From JAPLHP01 sp963720375 (lineage in GTDB: Bacteria; Chloroflexota; Dehalococcoidia; UBA2247; RBG-13-53-26), in NCBI GenBank assembly GCA_963720375.1, contig CAVRFM010000003.1:1-64000 (forward strand): 64,000 nucleotides of DNA. The letters run 5' to 3'. The position numbers and the translations under genes were made by a program. This document shows positions 37,882 through 45,678 of the stretch, piece after piece (within the stretch, counting starts at the first letter, position 1; each line of letters starts with the position of its first letter). A model generated the notes under the pieces. It did not search any database, had not been told where the DNA came from, and was given only the letters and a program-made list of their open reading frames with translations.

Positions 37882-38017
37882 CTCCTCCAATTCCTTATCG
37901 TGATTAACTTCTTTGCCCATTTTTACCTCTTCTCTTACCCACAACCTGTAGCGGTATAATTTCCCTCATGACGTTATGTCCAGTCATTCTTGATCTGTCC
38001 TATGAGTCATATTATCA

Positions 38018-38140
38018 ATGCCTATCGAGGAGGACCAAACACCGGTCATTGACAGGCGCAGGAGAGACCAGATGGGACTATATTTCTATAATGCCAGATA
38101 CTATGATGCTAATAGGGGGAAGGTAATTGCTGGGGCCGTA
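38018..38140 (+). pseudogene. Fragment of an RHS/YD-repeat protein
   Basis: The frame contains GLYFYNARYYDANRGKVI, the hallmark of the RHS-associated core (GLYYYNARYYDPxxGRFIS). Nothing before or after it fits an RHS protein, which is normally over 1,000 residues. So this is a short relic of a lost toxin or wall-associated gene, 70 bp beyond the methyltransferase 3' end. Confidence 0.55.
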
Positions 38141-38209
38141 CTGACGGTGGGAGTCGACCTTGGATTTACGGATTCCTCAGCGCCTTCAGTATTCGGTAGC
38201 TGCAGATTA

Positions 38210-38872
38210 TCAGGCTGGTTTCCGGCCAGTGATGACTATCCCCAGCATGTTTTTCCGGGCATTCCAGCCCTGTAGTTTTGTCCTTGCTAATAACGCCTGT
38301 ATTTCAGAGAGAGTATACGAGGCGTTGATTGAAGTAGTAAGTCCGGGACGCATTTCCCTGGGTCTTACTACCAACCAGAGGAACCACCTGATTGGCGTAG
38401 GCATATCTCGCCGTAGATCACTAATAACATATATCCCGCCTGGTTTTATAACCCTAGCGATTTCATTCAAGATACCTTCAGGATGCGCCCACTCATGTAG
38501 AGAGCCATTGGTAAAGACGGCATCAAAATGCCCATCCTCAAAAGGCATCTTTTGGGCATCTCCTTTGAAATACTCAGCCCTGTCAGTCAACTTGTATTCA
38601 ACTGCGTTTTTTCTGGCGATAGCGATCATGTCATCGCTGATGTCAAGACCGTTGAGAGCAGTTCCCTTTGTGTTCTTCAGCCACTCCAGTCCCAGATAGC
38701 CAGGGCCTGGACCAACCTCAAGAGCCAGTCCTGAAGAGATTCCTTCCTTAATGATTAAATTTGTCTCAATCCAACCTTTATCTCGCATGTTTCGCATCAT
38801 TAAGTCATATGTTTGGGTGTTGAATTCACCGGTTATTCCCTGATCGGTTTCAGAGATTCTGGGTTTTACCAT
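38210..38872 (-). CDS. Class I SAM-dependent methyltransferase
   Basis: A 220-residue enzyme with AAGGGGGT 4 nt before its ATG. The SAM loop is ALEVGPGPGYLGLEW, followed by NGLDISDDMIAIARKNA, FKGDAQKMPFEDGHFDAVF and IKPGGIYVISDL. A methyltransferase type 11 pattern. It lies 13 bp downstream of the AbrB-type gene and is almost certainly co-transcribed. Substrate unknown. Confidence 0.82.
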   Translation of the reverse strand: MVKPRISETDQGITGEFNTQTYDLMMRNMRDKGWIETNLIIKEGISSGLALEVGPGPGYLGLEWLKNTKGTALNGLDISDDMIAIARKNAVEYKLTDRAEYFKGDAQKMPFEDGHFDAVFTNGSLHEWAHPEGILNEIARVIKPGGIYVISDLRRDMPTPIRWFLWLVVRPREMRPGLTTSINASYTLSEIQALLARTKLQGWNARKNMLGIVITGRKPA

Positions 38873-38885
38873 TTTTACCCCCTTA

Positions 38886-39140
38886 TTACGATTTGCTCTT
38901 GCCTTCAGGTTTCTTAATAATTGATTCTATCTTTTGCATTGCATTCAGAGTCCCCTCCATCATTTGCAGCATGAAGTTTGCCTTGGTGAAAACAATGCCC
39001 TTTTCGAGGTCGGCCAGTACTAACAGTTTATCCCCGGTCTTAATATCAAAATCCTTCCTTGCCTCTGCTGGAATTACTATCTGGCCTCTCTCACTAACGG
39101 TGACCGATCCGTAAAACTTCTTCCCTTTCTTCAACTCCAT
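38886..39140 (-). CDS. AbrB/SpoVT-type DNA-binding protein
   Basis: An 84-residue swapped-hairpin AbrB protein: FYGSVTVSERGQIVIPAEAR, then FDIKTGDKLLVLADLEKG, then a helical tail (MLQMMEGTLNAMQKIESIIK) that could promote oligomerisation. AbrB domains bind A+T-rich DNA as transcription factors or antitoxins. Its only companion is the methyltransferase, so it probably regulates that unit. A dyad overlaps its own ribosome site. Confidence 0.85.
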   Translation of the reverse strand: MELKKGKKFYGSVTVSERGQIVIPAEARKDFDIKTGDKLLVLADLEKGIVFTKANFMLQMMEGTLNAMQKIESIIKKPEGKSKS

Positions 39141-39149
39141 AATACCTTC

Positions 39150-39170
39150 CTTGTAATACTTATTTACAAG
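39150..39170. promoter_or_regulatory. Inverted repeat over the AbrB ribosome-binding site
   Basis: CTTGTAA, 7-nt spacer, TTACAAG. On the transcript the right arm overlaps the first bases of AAGGAAGG, the ribosome site of the AbrB gene. It could be an AbrB operator or an RNA hairpin that limits translation. Confidence 0.55.
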
Positions 39171-39174
39171 ATAT

Positions 39175-39203
39175 ATCTTACATCTTAATTATAATCCAGT
39201 CAA
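39175..39203 (-). promoter_or_regulatory. Promoter of the AbrB-methyltransferase operon
   Basis: Minus strand TTGACT (39203-39198), 17-bp spacer, TAAGAT (39180-39175). The start point would be about 39168, directly at the dyad 39150-39170. Confidence 0.6.
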
Positions 39204-39334
39204 CATAGCAAATTGCGTGGCTTAGAGTATGGAAGCTCTCTACTCGTAAACCAGTTCGCTTGTTTCATTTAGCGGGTCACAATAGCCAGGATGGTGACAT
39301 GGGACATTGTGCAGCAAGAGGTCAAATAGGCCGG

Positions 39335-39372
39335 CTGTATATGGAACCTTTTTGCTCCCAGTTTCGTCATAA
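39335..39372 (+). repeat. Dispersed 38-bp repeat, copy 2 of 2
   Basis: Same element as 10219-10256, three mismatches. Lies in the 340-bp intergenic gap before the serpin gene; nothing else is recognised in that gap apart from the AbrB operon promoter on its left. Confidence 0.85.
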
Positions 39373-39480
39373 GAAACAGAAGGGCAAGAAACGGATTGCT
39401 TCTATCAAGCGGGCTGCAAGCTGTAGTCGCGGGATGTGAAAAGTGGTCCGGGCTACTGCGGTCAAGAGTGGAGGATAAAC

Positions 39481-40764
39481 ATGCTGATGAAGAAGTGGTT
39501 CCTTCTGTTGCTGGCAGTGGTCACTTTGTCCGGTCTCATGGCCTGCAATCAGAAGGCATTAGCCAACTATGTGCAATCGAACCAGCCGCGCGACACCTCA
39601 CCCTCTGTCGCTCAAGCAGACCTGGCCACCCTGGTTGACGGCAACAACGTCTTTGCCTTTGATCTGTACCACGAGGTCAGTGGAAGCGACGGCAACATTT
39701 TCTACTCCCCGTACAGCATCTCTCTAGCCTTGGCGATGACCTATGCCGGTGCTCGTAATGAAACTGAAAATGAAATGGCGAACGTCCTTCATTTTACCCT
39801 TCCCCAGGATCGCCTGCACCCCGCCATGGATAGCCTTGACCTTGCGCTCAGGAGCCGCGGGCAAGGCGCACAGGGCACGAATGGAGAAGGATTCAAGCTG
39901 AACATCGCCAACGCCATCTGGGGACAGGATGGCTACCAGTTCCAACAGGCCTTTCTCGATGTCCTGGCCGAGAACTACGGCGCCGGACTAAGAATCGTAG
40001 ACTTCCAATCTGCACCCGAGCAATCCCGCCTCACCATCAACAACTGGGTCAGCGATCAGACTACGAACAAGATCAAGGATCTGATTCCCCAGGGCTTTAT
40101 CACTACCGGAACCCGACTTGTGCTGACGAACGCCATCTACTTCGACGCTGCCTGGGCAAGCCCCTTCGACAAACACCAAACGCAGGACGGTACATTCCAT
40201 CTGCTGACCGGCAGTGACATCACCGTCCCTATGATGAGGCAAACCGAGGCAGTGAACTACGCTGAGGGAGACAACTATCAGGCAGTCGAGATTCCCTATG
40301 ATGGCAATGAGCTTTCCATGGTGATCTTTCTGCCGAAGTCCGGCCAGTTCGACTCATTCGAGGCTTCGCTGAACAGTCAGACGGTAAACAGCATCATCAG
40401 CGGGCTGTCGTCCGAAGAGGTCGCACTGACAATGCCAAAATTCCAGTTCGACTCCAGCTTCAGTTTGAAGTCGACACTATCGGCGATGGGCATGCCTCAA
40501 GCCTTCCAACCCGAAGTGGCTGATTTCTCCGGCATGACGGGCAATCAGAACCTCTTTATCAGCGATGTGGTTCACAAAGCTTATATCTCTGTGGATGAGG
40601 CCGGTACGGAGGCGGCTGCTGCTACAGGCGTCATAGTGGGAACAACTGCAGCACCTGTCGGGACCACACAGTTTACCCTTGACCGTCCGTTCATTTTTGC
40701 CATCCGTGACATAGCGACCAGCACAATACTGTTTATCGGGCGTGTGGAGAACCCCGCCCAATAA
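39481..40764 (+). CDS. Serpin-family protease inhibitor, predicted lipoprotein
   Basis: A 427-residue serpin started at the ATG at 39481, 6 nt after GGAGG. The N-terminus is a lipoprotein signal with lipobox LMAC (VVTLSGLMAC). The serpin core is complete: NIFYSPYSISLALAMTYAGA, LNIANAIWGQDGYQFQQAFL, INNWVSDQTTNKIKDLIP and TRLVLTNAIYFDAAWASPFD. The breach region has VVHKAYISVDEAGTEAAAAT, leading into the reactive-centre hinge. After it, FTLDRPFIFAIRDIATSTIL ends the fold. The hinge Glu-Ala-Gly-Thr-Glu-Ala-Ala-Ala-Ala is the inhibitory type, so it likely traps a serine protease outside the cell. The reactive bond is probably in the VIVGTTAAPVG segment. Confidence 0.92.
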   Translation: MLMKKWFLLLLAVVTLSGLMACNQKALANYVQSNQPRDTSPSVAQADLATLVDGNNVFAFDLYHEVSGSDGNIFYSPYSISLALAMTYAGARNETENEMANVLHFTLPQDRLHPAMDSLDLALRSRGQGAQGTNGEGFKLNIANAIWGQDGYQFQQAFLDVLAENYGAGLRIVDFQSAPEQSRLTINNWVSDQTTNKIKDLIPQGFITTGTRLVLTNAIYFDAAWASPFDKHQTQDGTFHLLTGSDITVPMMRQTEAVNYAEGDNYQAVEIPYDGNELSMVIFLPKSGQFDSFEASLNSQTVNSIISGLSSEEVALTMPKFQFDSSFSLKSTLSAMGMPQAFQPEVADFSGMTGNQNLFISDVVHKAYISVDEAGTEAAAATGVIVGTTAAPVGTTQFTLDRPFIFAIRDIATSTILFIGRVENPAQ

Positions 40765-40781
40765 GTCCCAGACTTGTGAAG

Positions 40782-40812
40782 GATAGGGCCTGCCTAAGCG
40801 ACAGACCCTATC
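40782..40812 (+). terminator. Rho-independent terminator of the serpin gene
   Basis: GATAGGG-c-CTG pairs with CAG-a-CCCTATC around a 9-nt loop, 17 bp after the stop codon, followed by T-rich TTGTCTTC. Confidence 0.75.
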
Positions 40813-41058
40813 TTGTCTTCTCCAGTCAAACGAGGGAGAACCGTCCGGTTTTGACCGGTTAACCATCAATCTGGAGCAACAATTCACCTTCTTGTTCAAT
40901 GGAATCCGCAGATGGTTTATCCACTCGTAAGTCCTGTCCCTGACAGTTTACTGGAAAACTAGTTATGAGAACTTATCCTTGAAGTGCTATACGACATGTA
41001 TTACAACATTGAAAGGAGTATGCTATCGGAGAACCGGTAGTCGTGGAGAGGAGGACAA

Positions 41059-41298
41059 ATGAGCACGGACTCAAGAGATTGGATTCGAGACATCGTAAAG
41101 CAAGCAGTGAGGGAAGAGCTAAAAGTAGAACCACAAGAGGTTACACTAACGAGTAGAAGAATGGCGACTTTGACAAAGTCGATGCCCATAGCAGCGTCGG
41201 TCAAATTGCCAGGTGATCGGGTAATAGAGGTTTCTATTACAATCTGGGGCGACTCCTATACGGACTTCCGGGTAACCCGAGAAACCCCTAAACCGTAA
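41059..41298 (+). CDS. Small hypothetical protein
   Basis: A 79-residue soluble protein with GGAGAGGAGGACAA immediately upstream of the ATG. The N-terminal helix (RDWIRDIVKQAVREELKV) is followed by VTLTSRRMATLTKSM and beta strands (VIEVSITIWGDSYTDFRV). I do not recognise it. The next gene, 41349-42083, follows in the same direction with a short gap. Confidence 0.6.
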   Translation: MSTDSRDWIRDIVKQAVREELKVEPQEVTLTSRRMATLTKSMPIAASVKLPGDRVIEVSITIWGDSYTDFRVTRETPKP

Positions 41299-41348
41299 GC
41301 CAATTTGTCGTAGGCACATTACGAGACATGTCGGAGCAAGAGGAGCAA

Positions 41349-42083
41349 ATGAGCGGAAAAGTCGACAGATGGAGAAGGGAAGACCTCAGTAAGCGCTATC
41401 TGGATGGTGTGAGAGGTGCAATCCCTCTGGCAGATCATCAGATAGATACTATTCTGGCCATTATTGAAAAGACGGGACTTGAGGTAAGAGCGTTCCTAGA
41501 TCTAGGTTGCGGTGATGGCATTCTGGGCAGAGCTATCTTGGCGGACTATCCTGAAGCAACAGGGGTGTTCTTGGACTTCTCGGATACCATGATTGAGGCC
41601 GCACGCCAAGAAGCTCCCAAGAGCAGTGCAAAACCCCACTTTGTTACAGAGGATTTTGGGAGACCATCCTGGGTCAAATCCGTATCAGGATATGGGGAAT
41701 TTGATGTGGTTGTCTCTGGACTTTCCATACATCATCAGAAGGATAAAAGGAAGAGAGAGATTTACGAAGAGGTCTTCAACCTGCTTGCCCCAGGAGGACT
41801 GTTCCTGAATCTGGAACATGTTGCATCACCTTCACCGTTTCTAGAACACCTTCATGACGAATTCTTCATCGATTCACTCTATAAATATCACCACACTCTG
41901 AACCCTACCAAAACGCGGGAAGAGATTGCATGGAACCATTACAACAGCCCACTCAGGGAAGCCAATATCCTAGCGCCGGTGGGTACTCAGTGCTCCTGGC
42001 TTCGACGGATAGGGTTCAAAGAAGTAGATTGCTACATGAAGATATTTGAACTTGCTCTTTTCGGTGGTATGAAGCCGAAGTAG
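41349..42083 (+). CDS. Class I SAM-dependent methyltransferase
   Basis: A 244-residue protein from the ATG at 41349 (GAGGAG 3 nt upstream); another start at 41328 is possible. SAM loop FLDLGCGDGILGRAIL, then GVFLDFSDTMIEAARQEA, YGEFDVVVSGLSIHH and LLAPGGLFLNLEHV. The arrangement resembles CmoA-like and type 12 methyltransferases. The stop codon overlaps by one base the GTG of a tiny Cys-rich frame. Substrate unknown. Confidence 0.8.
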   Translation: MSGKVDRWRREDLSKRYLDGVRGAIPLADHQIDTILAIIEKTGLEVRAFLDLGCGDGILGRAILADYPEATGVFLDFSDTMIEAARQEAPKSSAKPHFVTEDFGRPSWVKSVSGYGEFDVVVSGLSIHHQKDKRKREIYEEVFNLLAPGGLFLNLEHVASPSPFLEHLHDEFFIDSLYKYHHTLNPTKTREEIAWNHYNSPLREANILAPVGTQCSWLRRIGFKEVDCYMKIFELALFGGMKPK

Positions 42084-42208
42084 TGCAATGTGGTACTCGA
42101 GGCAACCTCGATGAATGTCTGGATTGCATGTTCAGAGGGAAGAGGTGTCAACCGAAAGACTGCATTGACAAGTGGTACAATAATTGGAGGCTGGTCAGAG
42201 CGAGCTGA
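42083..42208 (+). CDS. Tiny cysteine-rich peptide frame (41 residues)
   Basis: Begins with a GTG that overlaps the methyltransferase stop (taGTG). The product reads MQCGTRGNLDECLDCMFRGK then RCQPKDCIDKWYNNWRLVRAS. Five cysteines are spaced C-x8-C-x2-C-x6-C-x4-C, a dense pattern seldom found by chance. It could be a metal-binding or secreted mini-protein, or a zinc finger. There is no signal peptide and only translational coupling would start it. Real but unproven. Confidence 0.4.
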   Translation: MQCGTRGNLDECLDCMFRGKRCQPKDCIDKWYNNWRLVRAS

Positions 42209-42235
42209 AGAAATCAATTATTCAAGGAGAATGAC

Positions 42236-42627
42236 ATGGCATACTGTACCAGGTGCGGGCAAGCGGTGAACGAAGGCGATACATTCTGCTCCGGTTGTGG
42301 GGCGGAGATGGGGCAGCAGCCGAAGCTAATTCAGACAACATAGAGATAGAAATTGAGAAGGCAAGACACCATGAGAAGATTGGGTGGGTGCTGATGATAG
42401 CTGCGGTCATTCTGGAGGGGATTGGAGGATGGCTGCTGCTCGGCCCCACTGCTACCCGAAATGAATCGCACGGTGCACTCCACTCTCAAGCTATCTATCA
42501 TCCTTACGGGAGTGCAGGGGATGCGTTAGTGTTTCTCGGGATGCTTCTTGTTCTCATTGGCGGTGGGCTCTGCGTATACTGGTCATTGAGACAGTCAAGG
42601 CTGATGCGAAAACTGAAGCCGCAGTAA
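42236..42627 (+). pseudogene. Zinc-ribbon membrane protein, one frameshift
   Basis: The ATG at 42236 (AAGGAGA upstream) opens a zinc ribbon: YCTRCGQAV and FCSGCGAEMGQQ. The frame then stops at 42341. The next frame continues as SDNIEIEIEKARHHEKIGWV, MIAAVILEGIGGWLLLG (membrane helix) and LVFLGMLLVLIGGGLCVYWS (second helix). One missing G in the run GGGG at about 42321-42325 explains the break, and correction gives 131 codons. Typical of small ribbon-plus-two-helix membrane proteins of unknown role. Homopolymer error likely. Confidence 0.75.
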
Positions 42628-42660
42628 TTGAGCACAATCTACCGCTGTGCTTCTTAGGCC

Positions 42661-43344
42661 TCAATCAAACCCGTACCACTTCACTACGCTGTCCACGGCC
42701 TCTCTCTCCGACCGGAATGCATTTATGGGGTTGTCCCAGTCGGGGTACCCGATGGCTATCCCCAGGACTATTACCTTGGAATCGGGTATCTCCAGCATCT
42801 CCCGCAGAACGTCCGGATAATGAACTGCCTGTGCCTGTGCAATGGTCCCCAGTCCGTACCTGGTGGCGAGGAGCATGATGTTCTCGGCTACCATGCCGCA
42901 ATCAAATACGGGCCATACGTTGAGGCCGCTGCTCTGATGACAGAAGGAGCGGCCGGTATAGATGTAAATGGCTGCCGGCGCCCCGTATAGCTTCGGCCCT
43001 TGCATGTACCACTCCGCTCCCTTTTGGGAGACCTTCCCGCGCGCCTTGACTGCTTCAGACATTTTGCCTGCCAGAGAGACAAAACGGCTCTTGTATGGTT
43101 CCGGAAACTCCTCCGGCCCCCGGAAATCCGGCGCGGCCTTCACCCCGACCTTTGCTGCAAACGCTTCGGTGATCGCCCGCAGTTTTGCCCCGGTGGCGAT
43201 GGCGAACTCCCATGGCTGCGTATTGGCCCACGATGGAGCGCGCAAGGCGACTTCCATTATCTCTCTCAGTGTCTCCCTGGGTACCGGGTCCGGTCTGAAG
43301 GCCCGAATGCTCTGTCTTCTTTCCATGGCTTCTTTGATATCCAT
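42661..43344 (-). CDS. Nitroreductase family protein (FMN-dependent)
   Basis: A 227-residue flavoprotein with AAGGGGGT 6 nt before its ATG. Hallmarks: MERRQSIRAFRPDPVPRETL, LRAPSWANTQPWEFAI (FMN phosphate binding) and GMVAENIMLLATRYGLGTIA, then VLGIAIGYPDWDNPIN. Members reduce nitro groups, quinones or flavins with NAD(P)H. A second, smaller nitroreductase is at 48587-49096. Monocistronic. Confidence 0.88.
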   Translation of the reverse strand: MDIKEAMERRQSIRAFRPDPVPRETLREIMEVALRAPSWANTQPWEFAIATGAKLRAITEAFAAKVGVKAAPDFRGPEEFPEPYKSRFVSLAGKMSEAVKARGKVSQKGAEWYMQGPKLYGAPAAIYIYTGRSFCHQSSGLNVWPVFDCGMVAENIMLLATRYGLGTIAQAQAVHYPDVLREMLEIPDSKVIVLGIAIGYPDWDNPINAFRSEREAVDSVVKWYGFD

Positions 43345-43417
43345 CAGCTTACCCCCTTCGTTGCAGGATCAGTTCTTGCTCCAGAAGAGCTATATGCAGG
43401 TCAGAAATTCCGCACAA

Positions 43418-43729
43418 TCAGCGACTACGCACGCGCTCAAAATAAAGAGATAGTAATATCGAAGTAACCAGGACCCCCAAACCGGCCATGGCAGCGGCGC
43501 GGGTCAAGCCAAGGGAGAAGTCTCCCACCCTGAAGATGAGTACATAGCCGATGAGGAAGTTCAGCAGCCCCCAGAGGACGTTTACCGGCGGTGGCGATTC
43601 TCCCACACCGGGAGGCGAGGCGAAGGGACTCTGGAACCTCTTCCCGGCTATGCCATGTGTGAAGTGGGGTACGCCGTTAGCCAGAAAAGCGCCGGCAAAG
43701 AAGTAAGCGAAGTAAGCATACCATGTCAT
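43418..43729 (-). CDS. Small membrane protein of unknown function
   Basis: A 103-residue protein; GGGGGAGGAAG precedes the ATG. It has three or four hydrophobic segments (YFAYFFAGAFLANGVPHF, NVLWGLLNFLIGYVLIF, AAMAGLGVLVTSILLSLYF) and a conserved-looking NGVPHFTHGIAGKRFQSPF motif. I have seen this GVPHF pattern in small membrane proteins of diverse bacteria, without a function. Confidence 0.7.
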   Translation of the reverse strand: MTWYAYFAYFFAGAFLANGVPHFTHGIAGKRFQSPFASPPGVGESPPPVNVLWGLLNFLIGYVLIFRVGDFSLGLTRAAAMAGLGVLVTSILLSLYFERVRSR

Positions 43730-43838
43730 ATTCTTCCTCCCCCTGCTGATAGTGTGACCAGACTTTACTACTGCAGACGTGCGCGGTCAACAGAGAGCTT
43801 GTGCTGCCCTTTCCGGGGGCAGGTTAGGGAGGTAGCTC

Positions 43839-43921
43839 TATATGCCCTGCTCCAAACGGGAGTGCCCTGCGGCTATTCTTGCTTCTTGGGCCTGGCCTTC
43901 GGTATGCCGGCTGTCCAACCG
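43839..43921. repeat. 83-bp direct repeat, left copy (3' end of the SDR gene)
   Basis: Matches 80 of 83 bases of 44865-44947. In the minus frame it encodes the SDR gene's last 15 residues (GWTAGIPKARPKKQE). It therefore represents a duplicated 3' tail left of the inserted gene at 44244-44861. No rest of an SDR gene precedes it. Confidence 0.92.
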
Positions 43922-44243
43922 GGCAAGGGTTGTCACGATAGAACCAGGCAATCCACCATTGAACGCGAAATACTGCTGACACTGGTGATCCAACGACACA
44001 ACATCTACCATCTCCAGGATGCAAAAGCGACCCCCTTTTTGTGGTGGCTATGTTGTCTTCTCAATGACCTACACAATCCAGTTGCCCATATCCGCACACT
44101 CTCATTATCGATTCTTGCAAACCCGCTCCATTTTGTCTAGACTCATCACTGCTCAACCTATACAGACGACTCTTATACGCCTTTGTGCCAGGTCTTATAA
44201 GCTCACTGCTTGCTGGATTGTTGCTGAACTTCTCAAGAATAAT

Positions 44244-44861
44244 ATGAATAAAAAAATCTTACTTGCCATTCTGTTAGTCATAGTTATCATCTTATCCTTA
44301 TCTATATTCCTGGTTAGAGAGAGTGGCCGTAACAACCAGCCTCAGCAGAATGTGGTTCCGGAGAACTTGCCTGGTATTCAGATGACTGAAGTTCCCTGGA
44401 AAGCTGAAAGGGATCACTTGCGAGAGCGGCTGAAGATAATAGGATTGCCTGCTCTTTCAGGAGAAGGTGTGAAGCTCCATACCCATCACCATATTGATAT
44501 ATTTATCAGCGGAGAACAGGTGATAATTCCTGCTGAGATAGGTATTGGAAAGGGCTTCATATCTCCAATTCATACCCATGACGAAACCGGTGTTATTCAT
44601 GTTGAATCTGCGCAAGTGCAGGTTTTCACTCTGGGACAATTCTTTGATGTCTGGGGGGTCAGATTTGTGAAGGATTGCATTGGTGCTTATTGTGAATCGG
44701 GCGACAATAAACTCCGTGTATTTGTTAACGGCGTCTTAAACGAGGGCGATCCAAGATCTCTCGAACTTTCACCTTACCAAGAGATTGTGGTTGCCTTCGG
44801 AACAGATAATGACTTGCCAAACCCAATACCTTCGAGCTATCAATTTGAGCCGGGCCTTTAG
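44244..44861 (+). CDS. Membrane-anchored His-rich protein of unknown family, within a flanked insert
   Basis: Started at ATG 44244 (205 residues), because the preceding 75 in-frame codons have no protein character. An N-terminal anchor helix (ILLAILLVIVIILSLSIFLV) is followed by an extracytoplasmic domain with VKLHTHHHIDIFISGE, IIPAEIGIG, ISPIHTHDETGVIHVES, FTLGQFFDVWGVRF and LRVFVNGVLNEGD. The clustered His residues suggest a metal site. I recall this HTHD-x2-G-VIHVES/FFDVWG pattern from proteins of archaea and bacteria but know no name. The gene is A+T-rich and sits between 83-bp direct repeats, so it was likely acquired. Confidence 0.7.
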   Translation: MNKKILLAILLVIVIILSLSIFLVRESGRNNQPQQNVVPENLPGIQMTEVPWKAERDHLRERLKIIGLPALSGEGVKLHTHHHIDIFISGEQVIIPAEIGIGKGFISPIHTHDETGVIHVESAQVQVFTLGQFFDVWGVRFVKDCIGAYCESGDNKLRVFVNGVLNEGDPRSLELSPYQEIVVAFGTDNDLPNPIPSSYQFEPGL

Positions 44862-44864
44862 TTG

Positions 44865-44947
44865 TATATGCCCTGCTCCAATAGGGAGTGCGCTGCGGCT
44901 ATTCTTGCTTCTTGGGCCTGGCCTTCGGTATGCCGGCTGTCCAACCG
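44865..44947. repeat. 83-bp direct repeat, right copy (3' end of the intact SDR gene)
   Basis: Same as 43839-43921 with three mismatches. Its right half is the true 3' end of the SDR reading frame, its left half is downstream DNA. The insert between the copies is 943 bp. Confidence 0.92.
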
Positions 44948-45678
44948 CCGTCAATCACTATGGACGTGCCGGTGATGAAAGATGAGTCATCACAAGACAG
45001 GTACAGTGCTACCCTGGCCACTTCCTCAGGCTCTCCGAACCTTCTCATGGCCTGCGCCTGTTTAAACGGCGGCGGATTGTTTGAATCAGAGCCAGCGGAC
45101 AGCGGCGTTGTTATGCCACCGGGGCAAATGCAGTTGATCCTGATGTTTTTGTCGGCATACTCCAGCGCCATGGTCTTGGTCAGATGTATGACCCCTGCCT
45201 TGGAGGCGCAATAGGCCGGCAAACCGGGCAGACCGATCATGCCCGCGGAGGAAGCGGTGTTGACGATGATGCCGCCACCCTGGCTGACCATTATGGGGAT
45301 GGCGTACTTCGAACCCAGGAATACCCCTCTCAGATTGGTGGCGATAATGCTGTCCCACACCTCCTCCGCCGTGTCAGCAGTCATGATGTAATTGCCCATG
45401 ACGCCGGCGTTGTTGAACAGGATGTCAAGCTGTCCGTAGGTGGCGAGAGTCAGCCTGACCATCTTCTGCACGTCAGGCGACTTGGACACATCCGCTTCGA
45501 TAAAGACGGCCTGACCGGCGGCCTCTTTGATCATTCTGACTGTCTCGTTTCCCCCTTTAGGCACAATATCATCCACCACGATCCTGGCTCCTTCTTTGGC
45601 AAAAAGGAGTGCAGTAGCGCGCCCAATTCCCGACCCAGCTCCTGTGATCAGAGCTACTTTCCCAGCAAGTTTACCCAT
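44899..45678 (-). CDS. Short-chain dehydrogenase/reductase (SDR)
   Basis: A 259-residue classical SDR started at ATG 45678; an ATG at 45699 is also in frame. Cofactor loop KVALITGAGSGIGRATALLF, DILFNNAGVMGN, VNTASSAGMIG with the catalytic Ser, and YCASKAGVIHLTK with the Tyr-x3-Lys pair, then CPGGITTPLSAG. NAD(P)-dependent oxidoreductase for an alcohol or ketone; substrate open. The last 49 bp belong to the duplicated 83-bp repeat. Confidence 0.9.
   Translation of the reverse strand: MGKLAGKVALITGAGSGIGRATALLFAKEGARIVVDDIVPKGGNETVRMIKEAAGQAVFIEADVSKSPDVQKMVRLTLATYGQLDILFNNAGVMGNYIMTADTAEEVWDSIIATNLRGVFLGSKYAIPIMVSQGGGIIVNTASSAGMIGLPGLPAYCASKAGVIHLTKTMALEYADKNIRINCICPGGITTPLSAGSDSNNPPPFKQAQAMRRFGEPEEVARVALYLSCDDSSFITGTSIVIDGGWTAGIPKARPKKQE

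Noticed and set aside
37747..37944. 65-codon minus frame overlapping the 37642 gene
   Set aside because: It has a moderate ribosome site, but the + strand gene has GGAGG and an extended -10; both cannot easily be true.
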